From contig CM070500.1 of assembly GCA_036346375.1 (NCBI GenBank), positions 76,550,437-76,614,436 of the forward strand: 64,000 nt of DNA, given 5' to 3'. A program made the position numbers and the translations under genes. Source of the DNA: Guadua angustifolia. Its lineage: Eukaryota; Streptophyta; Magnoliopsida; Poales; Poaceae. The number at the start of each line of letters is the position of its first letter. Within the stretch, counting starts at the first letter, position 1. This document shows, in pieces, positions 1-10,080 of this stretch. Below the pieces are notes generated by a model. It made no database searches, was not told the origin of the DNA, and saw only the letters and a program-made list of their open reading frames with translations.

Positions 1-1420
1 GTTCCTGAACAGTGTGAAGGTCCCTTCCGGATACTCCTCCAATGTAAAGAGACTCATAAACACGAAAGAGAATAAAATCGTACACATGAAATCCCATGTA
101 TCTTGTGTTAATGACGAGTTGCTCCCGATGGTCGTGAGAGGCATCTTGCGAGTGGGTGCGTGGGACAATCACAAAGCTGTGTTCTTTTTCAACGCGGTTT
201 CACGAAGGTCATCGACCTAGATAAACTAAGTAAGCTGCAGGATGACGTGGTACAAAGTGTGGTTAGTCTTGAGATGATCTTTCCTCCTGCATTCTTTGAT
301 ATTATGGTCCATCTCACTTTGTTCACCTTGTCAAAGAGATAGGTATTCTCGGACCCGTGTATCTGCACAACATGTTCCTTCGAGAGGTACATGAGTATGC
401 TAAAGAAGTATGTCCGTAAACCGTTCTCGTCCGGAAGGATGCATTGCCGAGGGTTATGGGACAGAGGAGGTGATTGAGTTTTGTGTGGATTACATTAATG
501 ATCTAAACCCGATCGGCGTCCCTATATCACGCCATGAGGGGAGGCTATGGGGAAAAGGGACACTAGGAAGGAAAGCAATTGCATGCAATGATCTTCTTAC
601 ATTTAAGCAAGCACATTTCACGGTTTTGATACAATCAACTGTAGTGGCCCCGTATGTCCTTGAGCACAAGAGTATTCTCGCCGCGATTTCCGGGAGGTCT
701 AAGGATTGGATTACCTGAAGCACATGGATTCTTTTTCGCTTGGTTACAAAACTACATCCTTTTGAAAGGGTCGGACAATGAAGCAGCTTTAACGCTTGGC
801 TCGGGGACCATCTAGTGAAATCGTGACATTCAAGGGTACGAGATAAATGGTTACACATTCTACACTAGAGCCCGAGGATAACAAGAGCACCAACCGAATA
901 GCGGTGTCCGTATAGATGCCAAGACAACAAAGGCAAGGTGGATACATATTATGGTTTCATAGAAGAGATATGGGAGCTCGACTATGGACCTTTGAAGGTC
1001 CCTCTATTTAAGTGCCAATGGGTCAAACCGACTTCAAGCGGCGTGAAGGTCGACAAACACGGTATGACAATCGTGGACCTCACGCAAGTCGACTCAAAGC
1101 GTGAACCGATTCGTCCTCGCGAATGATGTGAGACAGGTCTTCTCGTAATGGACATGTCAAGCAAACCTAAGAAGCGAAGGACAAGAAAGATTGTAGTAGT
1201 AAGCCAAAGCGACACGTGGTTCTCCAAGGCAAGCGAAGGATTGTTGGAGTTGAGGGCGTCCACAGATGAGGAAGAGTATAGTCGATTCGACGAGCTCCTC
1301 CTTTCATTGTGGATGTCGACATAAGCCTCCTCAATGACACAGAGCGTGGATGCTCCTTTCATACGTCGCGATCATAATGAAGGAACACTTGTAAAGACAA
1401 AGTATGTGACTACTTGAGAT
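1..1420 (+). pseudogene. CACTA TNP2-type transposase, 3' part (broken)
   Basis: The translated pieces match the C-terminal half of grass En/Spm (CACTA) TNP2 transposases, read in several frames. A DUF4218-like part is seen at about 1-720, with the stretches RSRPEGCIAEGYGTEEVIEF and GVPISRHEGRL. A DUF4216-like part is seen at about 900-1130, with VDTYYGFIEEIWELDYGPLK and VPLFKCQWVKP. A basic tail to about 1420 follows (KPKKRRTRK, then a DEEEYSRFDELP-like acidic piece). TNP2 proteins bind and cut the element ends. The catalytic N-terminal part lies left of the window. Several frame changes (near 200, 410, 720, 900 and 1130) mean no intact protein is possible as sequenced. Family recognition is firm; the exact subfamily is not. 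Confidence 0.85.
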
Positions 1421-1430
1421 GTACAGATTT

Positions 1431-1905
1431 AAGTGTTGGGGGTGAGGTGTGTGCCTGCGACCTTGCAATGTAACTAGGAAAGTGTTGGGGTGAGGTGTGT
1501 GCACTTTGTAACTACTGATTTAAGTGTTGGGGTGAGGTGTGTGCACTTTGTAACTCTGATTTAAGTGTTGGGGTGAGGTGTGTGCCGCGACCTTGCAATG
1601 TAACTAGGAAAGTGGCAATGATGTTCACTTTCTTTTGTACTAGTAAATCGTGCGTCTCCTACTCACTCTCTCTGCCTTCATCGCCTAGTCTCCTACTCAC
1701 TCTCTCTGCCTTCATCGCCTAGTGCTAAAGTGCCAAAAGCATTTTTCAAAAAATAAAGTGCTTGTATTATGAATTTTTCAGATTTTTGTTATGAATTTTA
1801 CAAATTGTACAAATCCTCAAGTTTTTATTATGAATTTTTCAGATTTTTGTTATGAATTCTCCAAATTCTTCAGATTCTATAATTCTGATATTTTATTATG
1901 AATTT
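1431..1905. repeat. Three short tandem-repeat blocks in CACTA 3' region
   Basis: 1431-1614 holds four copies of an AAGTGTTGGGGTGAGGTGTG unit mixed with ACTTTGTAACT and GCGACCTTGCAATG pieces. About 1657-1722 holds two copies of a CT-rich unit starting TCCTACTCACTCTCTC. 1765-1905 is AT-rich with repeats of TTATGAATTTTTCAG. No gene is visible. The blocks lie between the TNP2 remnant and the CACTA terminus at 2058. Confidence 0.7.
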
Positions 1906-1959
1906 TTTAGATTTTTGATGATTTTATGTTTTACCTTTTTACTTTTACCAGTATACCAT

Positions 1960-2058
1960 TCCGCTTGTGGAAATTACCTCTACAAGCGGTTGGAAATACT
2001 AACCGCTTGTGGAAGAGATTGTGCAAGCGGTTGGTAATCCCAACCGCTTGTAGTAGTG
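1960..2058 (+). repeat. CACTA subterminal repeats and candidate 3' terminus (first CACTA)
   Basis: The block contains alternating direct and inverted copies of the 9-mer AACCGCTTG (complement CAAGCGGTT). It ends in GTAGTAGTG at 2050-2058, which read on the minus strand is CACTACTAC, the usual CACTA start. I infer this is the 3' end of the element that carries the TNP2 remnant. Subterminal repeats of this kind bind the small TNPA/TNP1 protein in studied CACTA elements. The 5' end is left of the window, so no TIR pair or target duplication can be checked. Confidence 0.6.
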
Positions 2059-2124
2059 CTTCCGGGCTAATATTCAAAATAATATGGTGCCGGTTTAGGT
2101 TGACAAGATCTCCTCCCCCCCTGG

Positions 2125-2172
2125 CTAGCGAGTGGTGTTTGAGTGCTTGTCGAGCCCGCGAGGTTCGATCCG
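2125..2172 (+). other. tRNA-like pol III A/B box pair, possible SINE remnant
   Basis: CTAGCGAGTGG at 2125-2135 resembles an A box and GGTTCGATCC at 2162-2171 resembles a B box; the 26-base gap is close to tRNA spacing. It sits in the 150-bp gap between two CACTA-type repeat blocks. No cloverleaf and no poly-A tail were found, so it is not called a tRNA gene. It may be a tRNA-derived SINE scrap or chance. Confidence 0.25.
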
Positions 2173-2205
2173 CCGCGCGCCTAGCCTTTCATTTTTGTTA
2201 GGCAC

Positions 2206-2290
2206 ATTTACAAGCGGTTCGTAATACCAACCGCTTGTAGAAGTCCTATATACAAGCGGTTGGTATTACCAACCGCTTGTAGAAGTCCAT
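2206..2290. repeat. CACTA 5' subterminal repeats
   Basis: Two near-identical inverted-repeat units of about 38 bp each pair ACAAGCGGTT with AACCGCTTGTAGAAGTCC. They match in sequence type the repeats at 7385-7770, which supports these being two ends of one element. Confidence 0.6.
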
Positions 2291-2294
2291 AAAA

Positions 2295-2640
2295 TTTCTA
2301 AGTCCTCCATGGCTCTCCTCTGTGTCTCACCGCCGCCTCCGCCGAGACCCAGCGCTGCCGTCCTCGTCGACGCCTGTCGCCCTCGTCCGCCACACCACCA
2401 TCCCGGCGCCACTCCACCCCCGGCGCCACTCCACCAACCCGGCGCCACTCGACCGGCCTCCTGCGCTGGCGTGACCTCGTCGCCGCCTCCTCACCCACCT
2501 CGCCGACGCCACCTCGCCGGAGCCTCCTCCGCCACCTCGCCATCGTCTCCTCTGCCACCGCCCCACCATTCCACCCCGGAGGACCGAGGTATAGCCACGA
2601 CGCCTCGTCCTCCTCTCTAATCCCACGCCTGCAAGGTGTT
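2295..2640 (+). other. GC-rich, proline-coding leader of the CACTA element
   Basis: Cytosine-rich DNA with GCCGCC and CCACCC runs is open in several frames on both strands, which is expected from composition alone. No protein family is recognised. By position, and by comparison with 17050-17650 in the complete CACTA, it is likely a 5' untranslated leader or a captured host 5' region. Confidence 0.4.
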
Positions 2641-2960
2641 AGTGAAATGAGGAGTCATCTGGAGCGAAATGCCTGAGGAGTTGTTTGGGAAGAAATGAAG
2701 TGGCAGGGGGGGGAAGAATGACCATATTAGCAGCTTGGTGGATGCATGGCTAAGTGTTTTGGTGATGTTGTGATTCAATATCCAGTGTGAGTTTAGGTTT
2801 TGTGTTTGGGGTCAGTTTTTGGAAGCAGCTGTTTGGTGTTTATGTTCTGTCTCCAGGCGTTATGCTGCAACTTTGGCTGTGTGATCTATGTCAGTTTTAG
2901 GTGTTATTACATATACAATTGCCTTTATGTGATCTGTTGCCATATCTTTGAAGCTGCGAT
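2641..2960. other. Gap with no recognised feature
   Basis: T-rich, intron-like DNA between the GC-rich leader and the foldback. No coding similarity or repeat seen. Confidence 0.5.
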
Positions 2961-3156
2961 GATATAGTATGCTCTCTTAGCCATGCTTTTTGAACTTGCG
3001 AGTCTTGATGAAAAGCGGCCACCGAGAATTCTCAACCGGTGATATCGCCGATGGGCCCATCGGCGATATCGTGCCAACTTGCTGGAGAAGGTTCTTGCGG
3101 CTTTTCATCAAGACCTGAAAAGTTCAAAAGCATGGCTGCCAGGAGAGCATACGATA
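2961..3156. repeat. Foldback of about 195 bp with a perfect 30-bp palindrome core
   Basis: Left arm 2961-3055 pairs with right arm 3056-3156. The centre at 3041-3070 is a perfect palindrome around GATGGGCCCATC. Outer paired blocks include CTTGATGAAAAGC with GCTTTTCATCAAG, and GTATGCTCTC with GAGAGCATAC. The arms pair well apart from a mismatched middle part (about 3018-3040 against 3071-3095). A transcript would form a long hairpin, a possible small-RNA source. The arms could be an inverted copy of a gene fragment, but I do not recognise the product. Confidence 0.7.
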
Positions 3157-3179
3157 CACTGGGTGAAGAAGGCCATGGG

Positions 3180-3330
3180 TGACGTATATGTGAAATGTGA
3201 ATTGTATATGTATCATGTGAAATATGTAAGTATGTGTGAAATGTATATATAAGTATATGTGAAATGTGTAAGTATATGTGAAATGTCAAATTGTATAAGT
3301 ATATGTGAAATGTCAACATTTTTTTCGAAT
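3180..3330. repeat. AT-rich degenerate repeat, unit GTATATGTGAAATGTG
   Basis: About seven degenerate copies of a 16-20 bp unit. The block ends in GTCAACATTTTTTTCGAAT, and nearly the same 18-mer recurs at 3410-3427 just before the ORF start. Confidence 0.65.
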
Positions 3331-3436
3331 ATTATATTTGTTTTGTGGTGCAGAGCAAAGGAATTTATTACAATATGCTTGTGTTGTAATCTGTGATATG
3401 GTTGTTTATGTCAACATTTTTTCCGAATTAGGATAG

Positions 3437-5594
3437 ATGGAGCAACCAGGACGTGGTGACCCTACTTTCGATGCGGGAGAACAGTTCTTGATGGACTTCA
3501 TCGCGCTGGGTAGCGCTGCTGCCGCTGAGGCTAATGTTGGTTCCGGTGAGGCCGTGGCGGTGAAATGAGATGAAGCTAATGTTGGTTCGGTGAGGCCGTG
3601 CATATTGCACCGATGAAGCTAATGTTGGTTCCGGTGAGGCCATTCAGGCTGCAACCGATGAAGCCATTGACGCTGGAGCCACTGGTTCCGACGAGGATGA
3701 GGTATAGCCAGAACAATATAATCCCTGTGGACATGTTAATCAATCGCAATTCATTAATATAATACACTCTGACACGTTTATACATATGTTTGTGTATTTC
3801 AAGCCCCTAACAAGCAACCAACCCAACCATCGGGGACCTAACAAGAAGCCATCCACAAAGCACGTGTTTACGGACGTTAACAACGAAGGGATGCCGGTTG
3901 CCCCTCTTTCAGCAGTTGGGCCGTACAACAACGCTTGCGGTTATCACGTGAGGGATCACGTCCCAATTAGCATCAGAAAATGGGCCGCAGTTCCTCAAGC
4001 TACCAAGGACATGCTCTGGAAAGATATTAAGGAAAATTTCACATTTCCTGAAGGGAAGGAAGATAAGGCCAAGAAATTCACTTTGAAGAAAATGGCCACC
4101 ATGTTTCAGGCGTGGAAGACGTCTCTCACCCGCAAGTATGTGCAGAAGGGAGAAAGACCCGACTACAACCAATTTCCTAAGCTGGCGGATCACTGGGAAG
4201 CATTCGAGGAGTACAAGCTATCAACTGAAGGCCAGACCGCGAGTCAAAAGAACAAGGCCAATTCACAGAAGAAGAAATACCATCACCATCTTGGCACCGG
4301 TGGTTACCTCAAGGCTGTACCGAAATGGGAGAAGCGGGAAGAAGAATTAATGGCGAAGAACATCACACCGGCTACCACTTCGTGGGATCCGCGCCTGCGC
4401 AATTGGTTTATGGGTCACGGGAGCCTTTCGGATGATGGCGCTTGGTGATGGCACCAGAGTGCAAGAGGTTGGTCAAAGGATTGTACAAACTGCCGAGCGA
4501 GGCCCGAGGCGTGTACGTGCGGATAGGGAGAATGACGAGCTAACACATGCCCTTCAAAACCACGAGCACGGGACGGACATGAGGTATGGGCAAGCATACG
4601 CCGTGGAAGTACGGTTTCGCCAAAGATGTGGGTACGTATAGGAGCCGGCAGAGAAGCAAAACAAGAGAATCACATAAAGTGTACCAATTGGAACAAGAGC
4701 TCAGAGCAACCCAGGCTAGCATCGGCGAGCAAATTGCGCAACAAGTACAACTTGCCCTCAGCAAGCTTCAGGGACTAGGTCCGAGCAATCACCGGACGCC
4801 GGATCAGCCTCCGCTGCGGAGGAGTAGCTGGCGCCCACGGGGCCCCAAGCGGAGAACTTGCTAGCCTGTTACCCGTGGATGACATAAGGGTTCGCCGCCG
4901 ATGTGAGCTACGTCGCCGATGCGTAACCTCTCCATCAAGGTGGCTTACGGCATGGCATATCCGGTGGAAGCAGGCGAGACGTTCCATCGCAACGAGATAC
5001 CCGGGTTACTCGAAGGTCGCGGTGGAGGAGGTCGAGCGGATTTGTGAACTTAACCTCGATATTGCTGGAGGCGACGGCGTGACCAAGCTTGGACAGGCCC
5101 TCCACAATATCATCCTCTGGCGCAAACGGTACATCATATTTCCAGATGGTGTGGAGGCGTCATCTCCACCACGGCAACCCACACCTCCTCCAACATCACC
5201 TCCACGCAATGCCTCGCCGGCAAAACAGAGCACGCCTCCTCCACCACCGGCTCCACGCAAAAGCCCTACTCCGCCACCACCATCTCAAACAAAAACGAAC
5301 CCCCCCAGGAAAACCACGCCTCCACCATCTCCTCCAAGGAAGAAGCTCGATAGCAGAAAGGCTCCTCTACCCGCTCCCAAGAAGGCCTCCTCCAGCCGAT
5401 CGACAAAGACAAAGGAACCTACAAAGAGGGCATATGATATGACTAAGGAGGAGGGTGACGCGGTCAGGAAAGCAGAATTGGCTGCACACTTCGGAAAAAA
5501 GAAGCCAGAGCCAAAGAAGGAACCAATTGATCCAAAAGCGGCGCAACACTTCGCGACATGCCGCGCAAGAAAGCAGCTGCTGCGTGTCGCCTAA
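3437..5594 (+). pseudogene. CACTA ORF2 with Transposase_24 domain (Ptta/En/Spm)
   Basis: The ATG at 3437 opens MEQPGRGDPTFDAGEQFLMD. Degenerate repeats of GCTAATGTTGGTTC follow, with a frame break near 3568. A probable intron lies at about 3701-3800. The main block at 3786-4448 has the Transposase_24 (PF03004) pattern: KPSTKHVFTDVNNEG, RKWAAVPQATKDMLW, PKLADHWEAFEEYK and the SWDPRLRNWF end. Further parts in other frames follow: VYQLEQELRATQASIGEQIA (coiled coil, about 4678), then EVERICELNLDIAGGDG and a Pro/Lys-rich linker (4875-5594). In CACTA elements this ORF is thought to encode the DNA-binding partner of TNP2. Frame changes near 3568, 4440, 4640 and 4865 make it non-functional as written. 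Confidence 0.8.
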
Positions 5595-5619
5595 CTATGA
5601 ACGGACAATAATAAAGGCT

Positions 5620-7127
5620 ACACAGAAGAATAAACGTGGTCGGACGGCAGCGGCAACGAAGAAGATAGACCAAGATCAGGAGAACCTCGAGAGGTTTATG
5701 AAGGAGGCAGAATCGGCCCACAACTGCAGCTCTTGGATTAATAGATGATCTCCCAATGGCAGAGGTCAGATGGCAATATCAGTTGGGCCGGGAGCTGATT
5801 GACCCTAAAGAGATAAAGGATCTGCCAACCAAGATGCGGCAATTTCACGAATGGTACATGATAGAGTCCGCTCAAGGAAGAGCGATGTTCCCCCTCCGTT
5901 TCAAAGAAGAAGATTTCTATCGCGGGGACAACAGCATATGGCTCGAATTCGAGGACTTCTACAATATTTACCATGCCGACTCTATCAACGTGTCTCTCAT
6001 GAGCTGCTGGTGCCTGTAAGTGTGTCAAGCTCATACCTTTACCGTGTGCTTCCTCGTACAATAAAATTGCAACTCTTAAACTTATACCTTTCTATGTAGA
6101 ATGGAGATACAACGATGTAGAAAAGAGAACATCTTCAACGTGGGCTTCATCGACCCAGAGATTGTTAACGAGTTCGTCTTTGGATTGAACCATGGCCGAA
6201 AGGATATTGAAGATTACATTCTCGCTGCATTCTTGGCACAGCACTACAAACCGTACATATACGCCCTTCAACCGAAAGTGCGATATATACAACCTCTCGT
6301 TCTTATATTTTCCAAGGCATTGATAATACTACTAGCTAGTTACATATATGTTGCAATACACATGAATAGGTATCACTGGATCCTTCTTGTCATCAAGCTT
6401 GATAGCAGCCAGATCGTTGTTCAAGACTCAAAAAGGACTCCGGTGAAAAAATATCAATATATCATTGACACCCTAAACAGGTATATAGCACATATATATA
6501 CAATAGTTTTCCTTATTATATATATTGAAATACCTTGCTAATTCCAACTCTGATAATTACTACTCATATATAATAACGCATTACACAGGGCATTCGCAAG
6601 GTTCCGAAAGAAGCAACAAGGAGATTTCGAGAATGAATTTGATGTACAAATAAGCACTCGAGTACGTATTAAAGAATATTAATATGCCGTAACAGTTTTT
6701 CATCCCAATAATAATTGTTTTCTTTTCAAATTTCATCGCAGGTTCTATGACAGACGGAAGGAAACAACTTATGTGGCTATTATGTGTGCCACTATATGCA
6801 AAGTATTACCCACGGCGATGTGCCGACAACCAACGCCGAGGTAGTGTGAACATGTCAATTTCTTAGTACTTAATTACACTTTAATTACATGTCCAGAGAT
6901 TTATTTACTTCCCACTTTGTCAGCCCAACATCGATGAGCAAGGCGTGATCCCGCCGCACCGGGTTACAGCAATCCAAGAACAACTCATCGGCTTTATTGT
7001 CGACGAGATTGTATCCCCCAAAGGCGAGTTCCACGGAAATGGTTGGAGACCTTGTCCTGAAATAAGGACAGGTGAACTGACATCAACATCGACCAAGGGC
7101 ACAAAGAGCGACGCACGCAAGAAATGA
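5620..7127 (+). pseudogene. Ulp1/C48 cysteine protease-like region in CACTA ORF2
   Basis: Exon-like segments with GT/AG borders are 5756-6017, about 6101-6276, 6370-6481, 6590-6662, 6742-6840 and about 6924-7127. They resemble the plant Ulp1 C-terminal catalytic domain (PF02902). Segment one holds REWR-free but typical FHEWYMIESAQGRAMFP and FEDFYNIYHADSINVSLMS. The catalytic His is in YHWILLVIKLD (codon 6374-6376), Asp in VVQDS (codon 6425-6427) and Cys in NNLCGYYVCHYM (codon 6772-6774), with a Gln at 6751-6753 for the oxyanion hole. An in-frame TGA at 6748-6750 sits just before that Gln. Ulp1 enzymes cut SUMO from proteins; the role in transposons is unknown. It follows the Transposase_24 ORF in the same direction and may be the end of the same protein. 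Confidence 0.75.
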
Positions 7128-7384
7128 GCTCAAGATTCACCCTTTTATTCTTTGAAACTTGTAAAAGTGACTTATTATTTCATGTGTTCATCCTTGTTCA
7201 TTTTTTAGTCTATTAAGTTCGTATCATGTAAAAGAACCTGTAATTATCTGAATGAGTACGCATGAATAATATTTATTTAATTGTGTCAAAAAACTCTTGT
7301 AGTTCTATTTATTTTAATTATCAAAATCTATATCAAAAACCCCTCTGAAAACATATTCTATATTGAATATAATGAAAAACGTCA
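7128..7384. other. AT-rich 3' region of the CACTA gene
   Basis: The DNA after the stop of the Ulp1-like region is AT-rich and looks like a 3' untranslated region. No gene seen. Confidence 0.5.
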
Positions 7385-7770
7385 GGTCGGCCTCTTCAAG
7401 CGGTCGGTAACTCCAACCGCTTGTGGAGAGGCTCTCTCCACAAGCGGTTGGTAACACCAACCGCTTATGCAGTGTTGAACCACAAGCGGTTCGGGGAACC
7501 GCTTGTGATATCCGACGGAGTATCACTCGCGGTTGCTTACAAGCGGTTCTAAAACCGCTTCTGAAAGCGGTTTCGAACCGCTTGTATATGTCCGATCTGT
7601 GAGTGCCTCCCCCTCCTGGCGGTTGGTAACACCAACGCTTATGCGTGTTGAACCTGGCGGTTGGGAACCGCTTGTGATATCCGACGGAGTATCACTGCTG
7701 GTTGCCTAAGCGGTTCTAAAACCGCTTAAAGCGGTTTCGAACCGCTGTATATGTCCGATCTGCAGTAGTG
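7385..7770 (+). repeat. CACTA 3' subterminal repeats with partly duplicated terminus
   Basis: At least ten copies of AACCGCTT or AAGCGGTT in both directions. A unit of about 165 bp occurs twice, at about 7441-7605 and 7621-7770. Both contain GATATCCGACGGAGTATCAC and TATATGTCCGATCTG. The inner copy ends in GTGAGTG (7599-7605) and the outer copy in GCAGTAGTG (7762-7770), so only the outer one keeps a good CACTA end. Confidence 0.75.
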
Positions 7771-8560
7771 CCCCCCCTCCCTCCGCTCCTTATTAATTCA
7801 TCACTCCATCTAGTTAGCCAGTAGCCAGCCAATGAATCGATTCATGCATCAAGCTAGGTAGGTGCATGCCGATGCGGTTGCAGGCCGCAGTAAATAAAAC
7901 ATATTCTTGCACAGCGGGTGCGCACCAATGGTGCCGTCCGTACGCGCAGGAGGTACTCTTGAGTCTTGAGCCCAGAGTTTGGCAGCAGGCAGCACAGGGC
8001 ACAGCAGCTCTAGGATCGACCCTCCTGGCCTCCACCGAAATCCGTCCATCGCCGGACCGCCACAACTTACATGGGCCGGGGTCGTACTCGCCTCCGCCAC
8101 CATTGGATCGTGAGGAAGACCTCGGCGGCCGTCGGATTCCAACTCCCCGTTCGAGGGGAAGGCGCCACTGCTGAGCCACGGCCATGCCATGCATTGATCG
8201 CCGGCGCAAGTACGCGACCACGTGCACGTAATCTCCCTCCTCGCACCCATATCTTCCCACGATCCACGTACGTACGCAGCCGCCATTTACTCAACTCCTT
8301 AACTTCGGCTCGCCCCCGAGTAATGGTGCCCCGCCGTGGTACGCCATCTCCGTCACCATCCGTCCATGGCTCGATCGTCAGACGCGTCGGTTCATACGTC
8401 TGCCTCTAATAAAGTGGCGCGGCAGTAGCAGCAGGTCGGCAGCAGCTAGTGCCGCGCGGCAGCTGGTGTGCGATCGATGCTAGGCTGGTGAAACTTCAAT
8501 TCGATCGATCGTAGCTGGTAGAGCCAGCGAGTTGGAGCGGCTTGTGAGTGGGAGAGGGGC
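7771..8560. other. Intergenic region upstream of the WD40 gene
   Basis: No gene is supported; open frames here are short and share no known motif. It should contain the promoter and 5' leader of the gene at 8561, but I could not identify a convincing TATA box. Confidence 0.4.
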
Positions 8561-10056
8561 ATGGAGTTTGGGCGGCGCAAGAGCTTTAGCTTCTTCGAGG
8601 AGGACCGGAAGGCGCGGCCGGCGCACACGCCCGTGCACCACCATGCGCGTGGTGGAGGAGGGAGGTCGCCGGCGCGCGAGGCCGCGGAGCCGGCGCGGCT
8701 GAGCCTCTCGTCGGTGTCTGGCGCGGAGATGCCGACGATGTTGGGGGTAGGCGGTGGCGGTGGCGGTGGCGGGGGCGGGTGCTCGCCGTGGGTTCAGTCG
8801 CCGCTGCACGGCAGGATGCGGTTCCCGCCGTCGCCCGCGGCGATCTACCACTGCCTCGCGGCGCTGCACCGGCTCGACGGCGACGTGCACGCACTCTCGG
8901 TGGCGCGGGGGGTGCTGTTCACGGCGTCCGACAGCGGCCGCGTCCGCGCGTGGGCAGCGCCCGGGTGCTTCAACCGCGGGTACCTCGACGTGGGCCGCGG
9001 CCGCGTGCCCGCGCTCGCCGCGTGCGGCGGGACGCTCGTCACTTCCCACAGCCGCGACCACCACGTCAGGGTGTGGACGGTGTGCGCGGCCGCCGTGTGC
9101 GACCACATCCGCGCCAAGAAGGCGGCCACGCTCCCGGCCAAGGGCGGCCTCTCGCTCCTCCCGTTCGGCAAGAAGCGCCCGCACCACCACCGCGACACCG
9201 TGTCCTGCCTCGTGCTCCACGCCGTCGCGGGCCTCCTGTACACGGCCTCCCACGATCAGACAGTCAAGGCCTGGAAGCTCTCCGACGGCAGCTGCGTCGA
9301 CTCCTTCGTCGCCCACGACGGGCCCATCAATGCCATGCTCGTCAACGAGGCCGACGGTTGCATCTTCACGGGCTCCGCCGACGGCACCGTCAAGATGTGG
9401 CGCCGCGTCTACGGCGGCACCACACACGCCCTGATCATCGTACTCCGCTCCGAGCTGTCCCCAGTCAACGCGCTGACCCTCTGCCACGCCGCGGCCGGCA
9501 CCACCCGCCGATGCTTCCTCTACGCCGGCTCCTCCGACGGCTACGTGAACGTGTGGGAGAAGGAGGCCATGGCGGGCGGCGGTTCACGCGGTACTGAAGG
9601 GCCACCGGCTAGCGGTGTTCTGCCGGCCTCGGGCGCGCGCGGGCGGGTGGTGGTGAGCGGGTCGGAGGACGCGACCATGCGCGTGTGGGGCGGGAGGAAG
9701 GGCGATCGTCGCGACACGTGCTGGCCGTGATCGAGGGGCACCGCGGGCCGGTGCGGTGCCTGGCGGTGGGCGGCGGCGAGGCGGGCGAGGTGGAGGGTAG
9801 CATGGTGGTGTACAGCGCCGGGCTGGACAAGAGCGTGAAGGTGTGGAGGATAAGGGTGGTGGGGAAGGATGAGGAGGAGGAGGAAGAGGATGACGACTAC
9901 GACGGCGAGGAGGAGATGGAGGAAATAGTAGCAGGGAAGGTCGACGGAGAGGCCGTGAGAGACGAGGTGGAGGCCGAGGAGGAGGTGGTGGTCGGGCCGA
10001 CGCCGGTGTTGTCGCCGGTGTGGGTGGAGAAGAGGCGGCAGACGAGTCGTGGCTGA
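8561..10056 (+). CDS. WD40-repeat protein, JINGUBANG-like; frame breaks near the 3' end
   Basis: The ATG at 8561 gives MEFGRRKSFSFFEEDRKARP and one open frame to about 9590. A poly-Gly run lies at residues 62-72. WD repeats follow: about residues 104-131 (ending RVRAW), 147-174 (HHVRVW), 210-240 (QTVKAW), 250-281 (GTVKMW) and 296-331 (GYVNVW). A sixth (ATMRVW) and a seventh (KSVKVW) lie beyond frame changes between about 9590 and 9690. An acidic tail and a stop at 10056 close it. The order AHDGPINAM, TGSADGTVKMWRR, SSDGYVNVWE matches JINGUBANG-type WD40 proteins; Arabidopsis JINGUBANG negatively regulates pollen germination. The single-exon, GC-rich form is usual for this family in grasses. 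The frame changes may be sequence errors or real decay; repeats on both sides of each change are well kept, which favours errors or very recent damage. Confidence 0.8.
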
Positions 10057-10080
10057 ATTCTGTGATGACTAGGCGATCGG

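Larger units (their letters stand above)
2206..7770 (+). mobile_element. Second CACTA (En/Spm) transposon, 5' end not located
   Basis: The order is: subterminal CAAGCGGTT repeats (2210-2290), a GC-rich leader (2300-2620), a Transposase_24 ORF (3437-5594), a Ulp1-like region (about 5620-7127), then subterminal repeats again (7385-7770). The 3' end is GCAGTAGTG at 7762-7770, i.e. CACTACTGC on the other strand. The same plan of terminus, subterminal repeats, GC-rich leader and spliced TNP1-like gene is seen in the complete CACTA at 16786-43156. A matching 5' CACTA was not found between 2059 and 2206, so the 5' end is lost, or the TNP2 remnant to the left belongs to the same element. Confidence 0.7.

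Noticed and set aside
2298..2626. Open frames of about 100 codons on both strands in the CACTA leader
   Set aside because: C-rich composition removes stops in every frame; no conserved motif.
7814..8409. Open frames on both strands upstream of the WD40 gene
   Set aside because: Overlapping frames without family motifs in GC-rich promoter DNA.
8480..9487. Minus-strand open frame of 335 codons opposite the WD40 gene
   Set aside because: It is the mirror of a GC-rich coding region with third-position GC bias; the text is Arg/Ala/His-rich and has no domain, while the plus strand gives clear WD repeats.
8754..9597. Other-frame plus-strand open frames inside the WD40 gene
   Set aside because: Low-complexity Arg/Pro/Ser text from frame-shifted reading of the same gene.
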